The position numbers and the translations under genes are program-made. Under the pieces are notes generated by a model, which saw only the letters and a program-made list of their open reading frames with translations, had not been told where the DNA came from and did not search any database. From Apium graveolens (taxonomy: Eukaryota; Streptophyta; Magnoliopsida; Apiales; Apiaceae), in contig NC_133647.1 in the NCBI RefSeq assembly GCF_009905375.1, forward strand, positions 173,706,790 to 173,770,789: DNA of 64,000 bases, in the 5' to 3' direction. Below are positions 38,321 through 49,266 of this stretch, piece by piece (the first letter of the stretch is position 1; each line of letters begins with the position of its first letter).

Positions 38321-38450
38321 ATATCCCAGACATAGCGTGTAATTATTTTTATTAATAAATAATTATTATGTGATTATTATGTGAATTTGGTGAATTATCT
38401 GATGATTGGTGTTAATAAGTGCATGTTTATATGTGGTAAATGTAATATAT
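38321..38450 (+). mobile_element. LTR-start fragment related to the A/C family
   Basis: Begins TGTAATATCCCAGACATAGC and continues GTGTAATTATTTTTATTAAT, alignable to the first ~60-100 bases of the C LTR (TGTAATATCCGGGATATAAC). The similarity then fades. Could be a truncated LTR of a sister family. Confidence 0.55.
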
Positions 38451-38839
38451 AAGTGATGATGTCAAAGATCACTGGAGATAACAAAATCATTAGTGTCTCT
38501 GATCAAAGTATGAAGCAAGCCACATGGACATCTGATCTGAGGAGGAGATTAATGAACTGTTATTTTTTGTAATCAGTTAAGCTTGGGGACAACCCTAAGT
38601 AAGTTGTATTGCTATAGTAATTTGTATTTTGTACTTGTAACACTTAAAGTCTGTAAAAATGCAAAGGAGCAGACTGAAGTCTTTTTCCTGTAATAGTATC
38701 AAGCCTAAGGATTCTATCTGGAAGAAGATCAAGAAGATCATGCCTCAGAAGAATTTTGAAGAAGCTTGGACTTGAATCAATCTGTTTGTAGAAAAATACT
38801 CTAAGTCAAGATCTCTGCAAGTCACAGATTTAATGTTAT

Positions 38840-39300
38840 AGAGAAGTCATTCGAGAACTCCAGAATGGCTTATCAAGAAGTCAGGATAGCTACTAGAGAA
38901 CTCAGGAAGATATCGACAAGCCAAATTAAAGAACTGAAGATTGGAGATATCGACAAGCCATTCCTTCAATTGAGAACTCAGAGTTATCGACAAGTCTACA
39001 TTCAGTAGAGAACTCTGAGTTATCGATAAGTCAAGTTCCACTAGAGAACTCAGAGATATCGATAAGTCAAAATTCACTAGAGAACTCTGAGATATCGACA
39101 AGGTAAATTTGACTAAAGAACTATGAGATATCGACAAGTCAAGAAGCCACTAGAGAACTAAGAGTTATCGATAAGTCAAAGTGAAGATGTGAAGACTAGA
39201 GATCTCGACAAGCCTAAAATCTCTTATAGAGAACTGAAGACCTCTACAAGCCAAACTAATTATAGAGTACTAGAGATCTCGATAAGCTAATATATTTATT
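38840..39300 (+). repeat. Degenerate 34-38 bp tandem repeat
   Basis: About ten units built on AGAGAACTCWGAGATATCGACAAGTCAA-like words (written in two parts: AGAGAACTCWGAG and ATATCGACAAGTCAA). Units vary in ATATC/TTATC/ATCTC and in the linker. The repeat lies upstream of the TATA box at 39550. Confidence 0.8.
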
Positions 39301-39549
39301 GAGATGTCAAGTGTTCTATGAACCTAAACTGGAGATCTCGATGCACAGTCTCAAAGTACAAAATTGCAGATCAGTTCAATATCCAAGATAAATAATCAAC
39401 AAACAATCCAACAGCTGGATTGACAAGTCTAAGAAAAGTAGCTTGAAGAATGTGCAAGATCAATGGCAAAGATTAACTGACAGATGAAGATTAAAGTGAA
39501 CACGGGATGCTAAAGATATGCTAAGCCAGAAATGGAAGATCTGTTTTTC

Positions 39550-39558
39550 TATAAATAG
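39550..39558 (+). promoter_or_regulatory. Candidate TATA box in copia-like LTR
   Basis: TATAAATAG, with the repeat array upstream and no ORF downstream before the D1 insertion. Confidence 0.5.
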
Positions 39559-39793
39559 AAATGACAAGTGACAGTTTAGAAAAGCTAACAGCATATCTTA
39601 TTATACACTGTGTAAACCAACAGTTAACTGAGTTATAAAGTTAACACTGGTCCTTAGTCAGAAGTAACAATTTAGATCAAATTTCTTGTAACACTCTCAA
39701 GGAGAAGCTAAGCTCTTTATCAACAAAGAGCCTAGAAATTTTGTAGCAAAACAGTCTTAATTTTAATATAAAATTAAGTGAGTTTTGAAGATC

Positions 39794-40374
39794 TGTTATG
39801 GATAAAAAACTAAGGTTATATTTGCTGTATTTATTACTAAGGTTCGGGAGCTCAAGGCCTTTAATGGCTGCTCTCGTGTTTCGTAGCTTAACTCTGCCTT
39901 TACGAGATGCCTACGTATCTCTGTGAATTAGAGAATGAAGCCAAAAAACGTAGTTCTGATTTGTGGGGTGAGGCCCCTTATATAGATGCTGGTGGTCCTT
40001 GAATTGGACTTGGTATAGGAGACTTGGTAGCCAAGTCTCAGAGTTAGAATGGACTTTGGAGTCCTAAATAGTAGGAAACTGATTCCTTATCCTTCTAGGT
40101 CTCTTAGAGGCTAATCTGCAAGGATTTATGTCCTTATTGAGACTCTTCTCAATAGTTGATTTTTTACTTATTAATTAATTATGAAATTAATTAATATTTA
40201 GGGTTTTTGGGCCTTCTTTGTTCCATCAGGCCTGATCTGGTCCATCAGGCCTGATCAATGCGTTAACCTTTTTGGTCTGAATGTCATACATCTTCTTATT
40301 GGGCCAAGCAGCCCAAATCATGTATAATTAATGTAATATTTAATTACACAATCAGGATTTATTTATCCCTATCA
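39794..40374 (-). mobile_element. Element D1 3' LTR
   Basis: 581 bp. On the minus strand it runs TGATAGGGATAAATAAAT to CCATAACA, canonical TG...CA. It is roughly 85% similar to element E's LTRs by eye. TATATAAG (minus strand, 39984-39977) is the likely promoter TATA box. Confidence 0.9.
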
Positions 40375-40391
40375 TTTCCCCCCCAACTTTT
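40375..40391 (-). other. Polypurine tract, element D1
   Basis: Minus strand reads AAAAGTTGGGGGGGAAA just before the LTR start; the same site in E is 59136-59152. Confidence 0.8.
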
Positions 40392-40654
40392 GGAAAACCG
40401 TATAAGATTTCGCAAAAGTTAAGTTCGTTCATTCCCTTTCAGGGTATCGTTTTGCGTAAAGTGTGGAGCGACCTACACGTTTATAACGATTTGCCTTGTA
40501 CGCGGCTTCAGGGTCGTTTAAAAACTTCCCTTTTTATTTTCTTACCTTCTCCCTATTTTTAGGAATTTTCTGGTGTTTTTCAGGAATTTTCCCCTTTTTC
40601 CGAGATTTTTTCAAATTTTCTGAAATTCTTCACAAATATTTTCAAATTTTCAGC

Positions 40655-41060
40655 CCTTTTTCGACCAGGATCCTAGTCAAAATTTCGACCTGGATCCTAG
40701 TCGAATTTTGGGCCAGCCATTCAATCCTGGTCGAAGGACTTCGACTAGGATCCACGACCTGGATTTCGACCAGGATCCTAGTCGAATCTTCGACCTGGAT
40801 TTTGGTCGAAATTTATGTCTTTCTTTGCTTCCTGGTCGTCAGGTTTCGACTAGGATTCACGACCTGGATTTCGACCAGGATCCTAGTCGAACCTTTGACC
40901 TAGATCTTAGTCGAGATTTCTGTGCTTATTTGTTTCCTGGTCGAAAGGTTTCGACTAGGATTCACGACCTGGATTTCGACCAGGATCCTAGTCGAACCTT
41001 CGACCTGGATTTTAGTCGAGGTTTCTGCAATTATTCTCGAAAAATATTGTGCTTGATTCA
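40655..41060. repeat. 105 bp tandem array with 22 bp near-palindromes (D1)
   Basis: Three exact copies of the near-palindrome TTCGACCAGGATCCTAGTCG plus AA start at 40765, 40870 and 40975, spaced exactly 105 bp. Each is followed by a second CGACCTRGAT/TAGTCG inverted pair and preceded by TTCGACTAGGATYCACGACC. Weaker units continue to ~41180. The array lies between the D1 polypurine tract and the promoter of the antisense gene. Confidence 0.9.
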
Positions 41061-41542
41061 GGAATTCGACCTTAATCCTGGTCTTATTTACCTGGCTTTC
41101 GACCTCAATCCTGTTCTATTTTACCCGTAATTTTCGGGTGTCTGTTCGAAAGAATTCGAATAGAATTCAAGACCTGGAATTCGACCTAATCCTGGTCTGT
41201 ATTCGGCTTCCTTCTAATTCAATTTGGATTGGGCCTTGTTTGGGCCTTCTCTTTTTAGGGCTTTGATTTGGGCCTGTATTTTTCTAAATCCTAATTGGAT
41301 TTGGGCCTTCTATTTTTCCAAATCCTAATTGGATTTGGGCCTTCCATTGGGCCTCTTCCATATTAATCTGGACTTTAATATATTAAAACACCTTCTTTAG
41401 AATTCTCCAGAATTCTCGGGAATTTTTATTTATTTTCTTTGGAATTCCTTGGAGTATTCTGGAACGTTCCATTTCTGGGCTTTCTTCTTTGGGCCTTTAT
41501 TCTTACTGGGCTTTTTGTCCCTTCAACTTCACTTTTTCTCCT
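41061..41542 (+). other. Sequence upstream of D1 antisense promoter
   Basis: Non-coding. Includes repeated GGATTTGGGCCTTC words (around 41235-41345) and decayed tandem units; may be part of the promoter region. No ORF. Confidence 0.5.
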
Positions 41543-41550
41543 ATATAAAG
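41543..41550 (+). promoter_or_regulatory. TATA box of D1 antisense gene
   Basis: TATATAAA, 250 bp before the ATG at 41795. A 5' UTR intron fits well: donor CAG|GTAAAC at 41708 and acceptor TTTTTTTTAG ending 41794, directly before the ATG. Confidence 0.65.
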
Positions 41551-41794
41551 GAGTGAGTAGAGGCTATTGCTCCTCACTTTCTCATTTCTAAATTCTCCTT
41601 CTTTTTTCTTCTGTTAAGGATCTTAGAGAAATAACTGTAGGTCGGAGTATTTAAAGCCCCAAAACCTCCATTTAGCAAGCCAACCTCTTTTAGCAGCATT
41701 AATTCAGGTAAACCCTTTCCCCTTTTTCTTCTTGTGCCTATTTTTGCATAGTTTGCGTTTAAAATTGTCTTCTTATGTGCCCTCTTTTTTTTAG

Positions 41795-43829
41795 ATGGCT
41801 GATAAGAAAATGACTCGTTTGGCCAAGATGAATGTGGCCAGAAAGTCCAATGAATTCCCCATTCGATCAAGGTACACTTCCTTGATTGATATGATCAACA
41901 CCCGAGGGGACGAGTACCCGTCTGATGCGCAATTAGACGCGCACGACCATATCAGTGCCTTGCGGGATCCAAAGGAGCTGGACAAGTTGAGTGGTTGTTT
42001 CAAAATCAAGGAACCTTTCAAGCTAGTTCTTGCGGGTCCGGCCGACAGGGCCTGTCAATGGAGGAAGGATGCACTATGCATCTACAGGGACACTTTAAGG
42101 GCAGGTATCAGACTTCCCTTTCACCCATTTATCCCTGTTTTGCTAGCTGATGTGGGCATCAGCCCTTGCCAACTCCCTCCTAACTCTTGGAGGTTGATTC
42201 TGTGCTACCTGTCGCAATGCGCCAAGCACAATGTCCCTAGCTCGGTTGCTGTTTTTAGAAAGATTTTTCAGTTCAAGAACAGTCCTGACAAGAATCCGGG
42301 GTGGGTTTCTTTGAACCAGCGCCCAACCGTTCCCCACATAGTGAATGGGAAGTCCATCCCTGACAACAATTTGAGGTGGAAGAAAGATTTTATGTACGTC
42401 CTTTGGGAGGGTGGCGATTGGGGCACCCTATTTCGTTCGTCTTTTGAGCTAGCCGTAGATGGGAGCCCTAATGATATAGTTTTGTCTGAGGAGGAGACCA
42501 GAGCTTTCAACCTCCTTACTTTAGATAATGGGACTTCCCATTCTTGGGATGTTATCAGGGAGACCGTTCTTGTAGAACGTGGCCTTTCTCCCGTTCCTAA
42601 AAAGAGTATGTTTCCTTTCTTTTCTAATTGTCTTAGTTTCTTCCACCTTTACTTTGCTAATTTCTCAACTCACTTATCTTATTTGTTGCAGTGGCTGAGA
42701 AGATTGAGGAGGCTACAAAGCCTAAAGACCTGGAAACGACATTGATGAAGCGTGTTGGAAAGGTCTTCAAAGACCCGCACCTCGGGGATCGCTTCCCGGA
42801 GTTCCTACTCCAGGTGAAGGAACCAGGAGAGGAAGCCCCGGCCAACTTTTACGTACCAAACAAAAACCAGGGGCTTTCTTCCAACCCGCTTGGGGAATCC
42901 GGGGCAAGGATTCGATTGTTGACAACACAGCGCTTGCCAAGGAATGGTCTATACATTCCATTTCCCCGGTTGACTATCAAGACTTTGTCCTTCAACAGGA
43001 CTTGGAGGCTAACGAGCTTTTCGGAGCTCAGGCTTTGGCGACGGTACGTCTTTTTCCTTTGGCATTCATAGTTTTTTGCTGTAATTTTTCTCATTTCTCA
43101 CTTTTGCTTTGTATCTTGTAGGCGAACGTCCATTTTCAAGGGGCGATTCACCAAGCCAAGGCTTGGAAAGTTGGCCTAGAGGATGCAAACAAGAAGCTCG
43201 AGGAGGCCAACCAGAGGATAGCGGCTCTTGAAGCCCAACTCGCCTCATCAACTTCTGACCTTGAAACGGCCCGGGCTGAGAATGTTATCCTCAAGGCTCA
43301 AAAAGACAAAGCTTTTGACGGCTGGATGGATACTCAGGAATTTAAGGATTTAATGGTGGAGCATGACGCCCTCCTACATCCAGTCAGCTATAAGGAAGGC
43401 TGGGATGCTGCTGTGGAGACTATCCAGGAAGAATTTCCCGAGGTTCTTGAACAAGCTCCTTTCCCCTGCCCTGTAAAATTCCCAACACTTGGGGGCATTG
43501 CAGATAAGCTCACCAATCTGATTAAGGACGACCCATCGGGGAGTCAAGGCCAAGGCTAGAAAAGGAAGGAGCTTGAATCCAGCTCTGAAGAGGAGGAATC
43601 TTCTTTCGAGGAGGAGCCTGAGCCCGTTATAAAGAAGGTTAGGGTAGAAGAGCCTCCAAAGCCAGCGTCTCCTAAACCAGCATCTTCTATGGCCTCCAAG
43701 GCATCCGAGGATAGTTCCGAGGGAACCTCTGCGGAGACTTCCTAAGAGACATCCGAGGGACCGACTGGAGAGACATTCGAGGAGACTTCGGATTGTGGTT
43801 CCGAAGAATCTGAGCCTTCCAAGGCCTAA
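41795..43829 (+). pseudogene. D1 antisense gene (Tat-element accessory ORF), broken
   Basis: Three coding exons by canonical splice sites: 41795-42605, 42692-43043 and 43122-43829. Introns are GTATGT...TTGCAG and GTACGT...TTGTAG. Exon 1 carries GPADRACQWRKDA, FHPFIPVLLADVGISPCQLP and PNSWRLILCYLSQ. This fits the plant family annotated as putative gypsy-type transposon protein (Pfam Transposase_28, from memory), function unknown. Exon 3 is a coiled coil (LEDANKKLEEANQRIAALEA) ending in a Glu/Ser/Thr-rich tail. Exon 2 is one base out of register with exon 3. TAG at 43557-43559 and a TAA near 43743 break exon 3. The orientation is opposite to the element's own pol. Confidence 0.8.
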
Positions 43830-44169
43830 GTTTTATATATTTCTTCTTTTTTTAGACAATATTTGAACTTTGTAATTGACTTTTATTATTTTCAGTTGTA
43901 TTTGCCCAAGCATCATCGTATTTTTCCAATTTTTCAAACTCAAGTTTAAAATTTCGTTTTATCCTTCACAATGCATCAATCTAATAGGCTAAGATTAAGT
44001 TGAACGCTTTTTATTATAACTTGGTATTCTTGATACCTTTCATAAAATGGGTTTAACCCTGATAAAATCTAAACATATCTTCTATATAAAAAATCCTAAG
44101 CAAGCAAACTTCAAGGTGCTTTTAAACCTACTTGTCACTCTGACAAGTGAGAATCGTACTTTAACTGTT
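43830..44169. other. D1 spacer between convergent antisense gene and pol ends
   Basis: The two stop codons converge here (43829 on plus, 44170 on minus). Homology to E's 3' flank of pol extends only from 44169 down to about 44090, where the exchanged cassette begins. Confidence 0.6.
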
Positions 44170-45760
44170 CTACACATAATAAACCTTCAGGTTTTGGGCA
44201 TGCCAAGTTCTCGGGACTTCAAAACCATCCATAGTCTCCAGCTTGTAGGTTCCTCTACCCTGAACGCTCTTGACTTTGTATGGCCCTTCCCAATTTGGGG
44301 CAAGTTTCCCTTTCTGCCCTACACCAGAAGCTTCCACTTTCCTCAAGACTATGTCATCTTGTTTGAAGAACCTTTGTTTAACCCTTAGGTTGTAGTAGAA
44401 CGAACTTTTTTCTGATATTCCACTATCTTCGCATATGCCTCATCTCGTACTTCATCAATTAGATCCAGGGCTAACCTTTTCCCTTCTTCATTTTCCTCAA
44501 CATTGAAAGCTTGAATCCTGGGGGAGGAATGTGATATCTCTACAGGAACAATTGCTTCTGCACCATATCCTAAAATGAAGGGAGTTGCTCCAGTCGTGAC
44601 AATACAGGTAGTCCTATAGGCCCATAGTATCGGGAGTATTTCATCCACCCAGTTGTTCCTCGACTTCTCGATCCTCTTCTTTAGTCCATCCAGGATTATT
44701 CGATTCGCCACTTCCACTTGCCCATTGGCTTGAGGGTGAGCCACAGAGGTGAACCGTAACTCAATTTCATTCTCCTCACAATACTTCTTGAATTCTTCAT
44801 TGTTGAATTGTGTTCCATTGTCAGTGACTAGGATGCGGGGAATTCCATACCGGCACATAATATTTTCCCACAGGAATTGTGCAACTTGTTTAGTTGTGAT
44901 TTTGTCCAAAGGCTTGGCTTCAATCCACTTAGTAAAATAATCAATGGCTACAATCAGGAACTTCCTTTGTGCCGTGGCCATGGGGAAAGGTCCCAGTATA
45001 TCCATTCCCCACATAGCAAAGGGGATGGGCGAGTTGATGGAGGTCAGCATCTCGGGGGGTTGTCTAACGACCGGTGCATGCTTCTGACAGCGGTCACACT
45101 TCTTCACATATTCTTTGGCATCAGCCATCATTTCTGGCCAATAGAAGCCTAGACGGGTTATCTTATGAGCTAAAGCCCTGCCCCCAAGTGTTGCCCACAA
45201 ATACCTTCATGTACTTCTTCAAGAGCCAAGCGTGCCTCATCGGGCCTGAGACACCTTAAGTAAGGAACCACGAAAGATCTTTTATAGAGAATCCCATCTA
45301 TCAAAGAGTACCTTAGTGCTCGAACAACTAGTTTCCGTGCTTCAGTAGGATCGTTTGGCAACCAACCAGTATGAATGTGGGCCTTAATGGGATCTATCCA
45401 TGACGTCCTCAGGCCTATAGGAGCTACAAGCTTAACATCGATGCTCCGTGTCTTCAAAACGCGGAAGTATACACTTCCTGAACTTTCTTCTATCTCAGAT
45501 GAAGCAAACTTTGATAATGCATCTGCCTTAGCATTTTCCTCCCTTGGAATGTGCTCAACATGGCATTCATCGAATTGGGTCATCACAGCCCTTACCAGGC
45601 GGACATACTTAGCCATCGTATCATCCCTTGCCTCAAACTCTCCCTTTACCTGGGATACGATCAGCTTCAAGTCTCCACGGACTTTTAAGTTCTTGACTCT
45701 AAGTGTTCCTGCTAGGCCGAGGCCAGCTATCAGAGCTTCATATTCCGAAAATGTATGCTA
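44170..45760 (-). pseudogene. Element D1 pol fragment: aRNase H end and integrase
   Basis: From 45755 the frame reads EYEALIAGLGLAGTLRVKNL (archaeal-type RNase H), HIPREENAKADALSKFAS (its last Asp), then integrase: EVHEGICGQHLG..., CDRCQKHAPVV (zinc finger), GMDILGPFP, LVTDNGTQF, and QANGQVEVANRIILDGL (DDE). One-base deletions lie in the G run near 45183 (after GQHLG) and near 44400 (before YYNLRV). Natural stop TAG is at 44172-44170. D2 shares both deletions. About 95% identical to E's pol by eye. Confidence 0.9.
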
Positions 45761-46920
45761 GTTACTTCCCATGCGATTCCCATAAGCTAGCTTTCTATGA
45801 CCAGTCGATGACACTCTGGAATTTTCGCTATGGTGTCTGGAAGGGAAGTAACAGTTATGTCTTATCTAGTGGCTAGAAAAATTTTGTGCAAGCAAAGGAT
45901 CTGAGATCAGCGGACAAAGTTATTTTCTTCAAGTGTGAGCTTTTTGAGACGGGGTCTGCTGTTCACACTTATTTTGCAATTGATGTGGAATATAATGCTA
46001 ATAGAGTACAAGTTGAGGAAGCTAACAGGGGAAAATATGTCATTGCTGATGGTGAAAAATTGCATTCGAAGGAAAGGGTGCAGAACTTTGGCCTTGAACA
46101 GAATCACAGTGGAAATGCAGATACCAGGCTCGAGATGGATATGGAGGGTGACAGTGACTTGAACATAACTGATTCCGGGAAAGCACCGGAGACTAGTGTC
46201 ATGCTCTTCGGGGTGAAAATTACTTAAGGAGGTATCTGGGAATATTTACTCTAATCACTTAATCTCATCTACCTGTACTTGTCTATGTTCTTGATTCTGC
46301 ATGCAGGTATTGCAGTTTTGCAAGGCAACAAAATTTTGAGTATGCTTAATTTTTTCATTTTTTTGTTGGTTTTAAATAAAAAGAGCCTTCAAAACATAAG
46401 TTCAAACTAATGTGATTCAGTTTTCAGTCTCAATCAAATATTGCATTAATTTCTCTTATAATTTTCTTATGTCATGACTTCATTTTGATATTTTAATTTA
46501 AAATTACCTAACATCAACTAGGACCAAACAATATGACTCTATTAAAGGTATCATTTCTATGTGTTAAAATTTCACGAATTGAGCTCATTAAATCCATCAC
46601 AATAGCCCACTTAGATATATAGGTACTATCCTTCATTCTTTTGATCTATTTTACATAAGATCAGTAGTGAGACCCTCAAATCCTTAGATGGAGCCCATTT
46701 ATCAAAAATATTGTTAGAATTTATTGTGTGCAATTCTTGTTAAATGAGTGTATAATTTATATTTGCCTACTTTTCATGAAGTTATGTACTTAAATATTTA
46801 TATGTTACTTTTGTAAATTAATAGAATTTCTTTTATAATCTATAAACCAGTTATATATAATTCACATATTTGTCAGTTATATATTTAAATCACTCTAACA
46901 TGTGATAGAGAATAAATAAA
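45761..46920. other. Unplaced sequence right of the D1 breakpoint
   Basis: Not similar to any other part of the window. Holds the exon-like ORF at 45886-46227, a possible splice acceptor (CTGCATGCAG ending 46306), then AT-rich sequence with nothing recognisable. A short minus-strand frame (LPDTIAKIPECHRLVIES) lies at ~45785-45835. Confidence 0.5.
45886..46227 (+). CDS. Exon-like ORF of unknown function, C-terminal LFGV motif
   Basis: A 113-codon frame. The body (KVIFFKCELFETGSAVHTYF, AIDVEYNANRVQVEEANRGK) has the composition of an ordinary soluble protein and does not match any retrotransposon domain here. It ends SVMLFGVKIT. LFGV tetrapeptides are known in plant B-class heat shock factors, some B3 factors and R1-type MYB proteins, usually as repressor motifs. 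That is suggestive only: no DNA-binding domain is visible. It may be an exon captured or stranded by rearrangement, or the tail of a decayed host gene. I do not recognise it. Confidence 0.35.
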   Translation: MQAKDLRSADKVIFFKCELFETGSAVHTYFAIDVEYNANRVQVEEANRGKYVIADGEKLHSKERVQNFGLEQNHSGNADTRLEMDMEGDSDLNITDSGKAPETSVMLFGVKIT

Positions 46921-47295
46921 GTGGCCGTTTGGGAAACCTTAAAATAAGTAACTTATGACTTAAAATGAATAAGTGTTAAATAAATGATAAGTTGATAAAT
47001 GCTTATAAGTTCTATAAGTGTTTGGATAAACTTAATTATAAGTCAGATTTTTTTACTTAAATTGATTAAAATAAATGAGTATTAAATACAATTATCTTAA
47101 TTCATGAATTTTAAATTAAAAAATATTTTATAATTTTATTTTAAACTCAAAATTTTAAAAAAAAAGTGAAAAAATACAAATAAGTTGGAAACAAGTACGT
47201 CACTGCTAGCATTCAACTTATCAGCTTATAAGTTGGGTCGACAAACACTCGTCGATAAGTTGTTACGGACTTATAAGCCAATAAGTTGGCTTATT
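46921..47295. mobile_element. AT-rich MITE-like sequence, hAT style
   Basis: Starts GTGGCCGTTTGGGAAAC and is full of CTTATAAGTT/ATAAGT words on both strands, the style of plant hAT-derived MITEs. The right terminus has decayed (ACAAACACTCG near 47240), so ends and target duplication are not proved. Confidence 0.4.
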
Positions 47296-47296
47296 A

Positions 47297-47625
47297 GAAT
47301 CATATCACAAAGGCCATCAGGAGCAAATACTGATTTTGGCAGTCCTCTCACAAGATCTTTCTTGACTAGTTCATTTATATTACTGAAATTTAAATGAGAG
47401 AGTTTCTTGTGCCAATCCCAGCTTTCTTCAATTGATTGCAGAACCATCAGAACTTGTTGAAAGCTTGGCTTCATAAATGTTAATTTTGCATGTATCCCTT
47501 TAGAACAACTTTTCCTGTAGATTTGCTTACAACTTCACAGTGTTCTTCAAATAAATCCATATGATAACCTCTGTCAAAAATTTGACTAATACTCAGCAGA
47601 AGTACTCTAGCTTCTCTCATTGACA
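47297..47625 (-). pseudogene. Ty1/copia pol fragment (GAG-pre-integrase)
   Basis: Minus strand reads DRGYHMDLFEEHCEVVSKST, then after a frame break WHKKLSHLNFSNINELVKKD, LVRGLPKSVFAPDGLCD. This is the region before the integrase zinc finger in copia elements. Only ~110 codons remain. Confidence 0.8.
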
Positions 47626-47672
47626 TGCATAAATGTTAGTTACTACTACTGCTTATATGCTTATACCTTATA

Positions 47673-47857
47673 GGTTCTTAATATTTGAAACATAGTGTTC
47701 AACATGTATTTTAATGCTTAAAAAAAATTTGAAAGAAATTTAAACATTAATTTAATATTTATTCAGAAGAAAAAATTTTATACAATAATTTATGAAACTA
47801 TACTAGATAAGAGTCTTAAAATACGTGTCGATCACTCCGTTTCAAATATTAAGAACC
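47673..47857. mobile_element. 185 bp MITE with perfect 19 bp terminal inverted repeats
   Basis: GGTTCTTAATATTTGAAAC at 47673 is matched by its exact reverse complement ending 47857, with TA on both sides (47671-47672, 47858-47859). TA duplication points to the Tc1/mariner (Stowaway-like) group, although the terminal bases are not the usual CTCCCTCC. Non-coding. Confidence 0.75.
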
Positions 47858-47946
47858 TACTAGCTTATGACCCGTACAATGCACGGGTCTCGGTAAATAT
47901 TTTTATATTTTTATCTACTACACTCATAAATCCTGGAAACGATCAG

Positions 47947-49032
47947 GATGAAGCGTGTTGGAAAGGACTTCAAAGACCCGCACCTCGGGGATCGCTTCCC
48001 GGAGTTCCTACTCCAGGCGAAGGAACCAGGAGAGGAAGCCTTGACCAACTTTTACGTACCAAACAAAAACCAGGGGCTTTCTTCCAACCCGCTTGGGGAA
48101 TCCGGGGCAAGGATTCGATTGTTGGCAACACAACGCTTGCCAAGGAATGGTCTATGCATTCCATTTCCCCGGTTGACTATCAAGACTTTGTCCTTCAACA
48201 GGACTTGGAGGCTAACGAGCTTTTCAGAGCTCAGGCTTTGGCGACGGTACGTCTTCTTCCTTTGGCATTCATAGTTTTTTGCTGTAATTTTTCTCATTTC
48301 TCACTTTTTCTTTGTATCTTGTAGGCGAACGTCCATTTTCAAGGGGCGATTCACCAAGCCAAGGCTTGGAAAGTTGGCCTAGAGGATGCAAACAAGAAGC
48401 TCGAGGAGGCCAGCCAGAGGATAGAGGCTCTTGAAGCACAACTCACCTCGTCAACTTCTGACCTTGAAACGGCCTGGGCTGAGAATCTTATCCTCAAGGC
48501 TCAAAAAGACAAAGCTTTTGACGGCTGGATGGATACTTAGAAATTTAAGGATTTAATGGTGGAGCATGACGCCCTCCTACATCCAGTCAGCTATAAGGAA
48601 GGCTGGGATGCTGCTGTGGAGACTATCCAGAAAGAATTTCCCGAGGTTCTTGAACAAGCTCCTTTCCCCTGCCCTGTAAAAGTCCCAACACTTGGGGGCA
48701 TTGTAGATAAGCTCACCGTTCTGATTAAGGACGGCCCATCGGGGAGTCAAGGGCAAGTCCAGAAAAGGAAGGAGCTTGAATCCAGCTCTGAAGAGGAGGA
48801 ATCTTCTTCCGAGGAGGAGCCTGAGCCCGTTATAAAGAAGGCCAGGGTAGAAGAGCCTCCAAAGCCAGCGTCTCCTAAACCAGCATCTTCTACGGCCTCC
48901 AAGGCGTCCGAGGATAGTTCCAAGGGAACCTCTGCGGAGACTTCCGAAGAGACATCCGAGGGACCGACTGGAGAGACATCCGAGGAGACTTCGGATAGTG
49001 GTTTCGAAGAATCTGAGCCTTCCAAGGCCTAA
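47947..49032 (+). pseudogene. D2 antisense gene, exons 2 (partial) and 3
   Basis: Exon 2 remnant 47947-48247 and exon 3 48326-49032, with the same GTACGT...TTGTAG intron as D1. Exon 3 has a TAG at 48538-48540 where D1 has Gln. It lacks the two stops that break D1's exon 3, so it shows the intact tail: a Glu/Ser/Thr-rich C-terminus (SSEEEESSSEEEPEP, then ETSEETSEGPTGE). The exon 2 frame problem is shared with D1. Confidence 0.8.
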
Positions 49033-49266
49033 GTTTTATATATTTCTTCTTTTTTTAGACAATATTTGAACTTTGTAATTGACTTTTATTATTTTCAGTT
49101 GTATTTGCCCAAGCATCATCGTATTTTTCCGATTTTTCAAACTCAAGTTTAAAACTTGGTTTTCTCCTTCACAATGTATCAATCTAATAGGCTAAGATTA
49201 AGTCGAACACTTTTTATTATAACTTGGTGTTCTTGATATCTTTCATAAAATGGGTTCAACCGTGAT
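47947..49266 (-). mobile_element. Element D2, left part (Tat/Retand type), interrupted by E
   Basis: Similar to D1 positions ~42745-44068 (about 97% by eye). Starts abruptly at 47947 within exon 2 of the antisense gene. It continues after element E at 59722. The left target duplication of E is GTGAT (49262-49266). Confidence 0.9.

Larger units (their letters stand above)
38451..39793 (+). mobile_element. Probable copia-type LTR fragment
   Basis: About 1.3 kb without coding potential but with LTR-like layout: a repeat-rich 5' part (38840-39300), a TATA box at 39550, then ~240 bp of possible R/U5 sequence. It is cut at 39793 by the LTR of D1. Neither outer terminus is certain. Confidence 0.45.
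39794..45760 (-). mobile_element. Element D1: truncated Tat/Retand-type Ty3/gypsy copy
   Basis: Minus-strand element retaining the 3' part: aRNase H and integrase (45760-44170), a 3' cassette with an antisense gene on the plus strand (41795-43829), a palindromic tandem array, polypurine tract and 3' LTR (39794-40374). The 5' LTR, gag, protease, RT and part of RNase H are missing at 45760. Left flank is AGATC (39789-39793); no partner duplication can be found because the other end is lost. Confidence 0.9.

Noticed and set aside
42143..43251. Minus-strand ORFs opposite the D1 antisense gene
   Set aside because: Shadows; the plus-strand gene has splice sites and homology to E, these do not.
45907..46107. 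66-codon minus-strand ORF opposite the LFGV ORF
   Set aside because: No protein-like features beyond chance; the plus-strand frame is longer and better composed.
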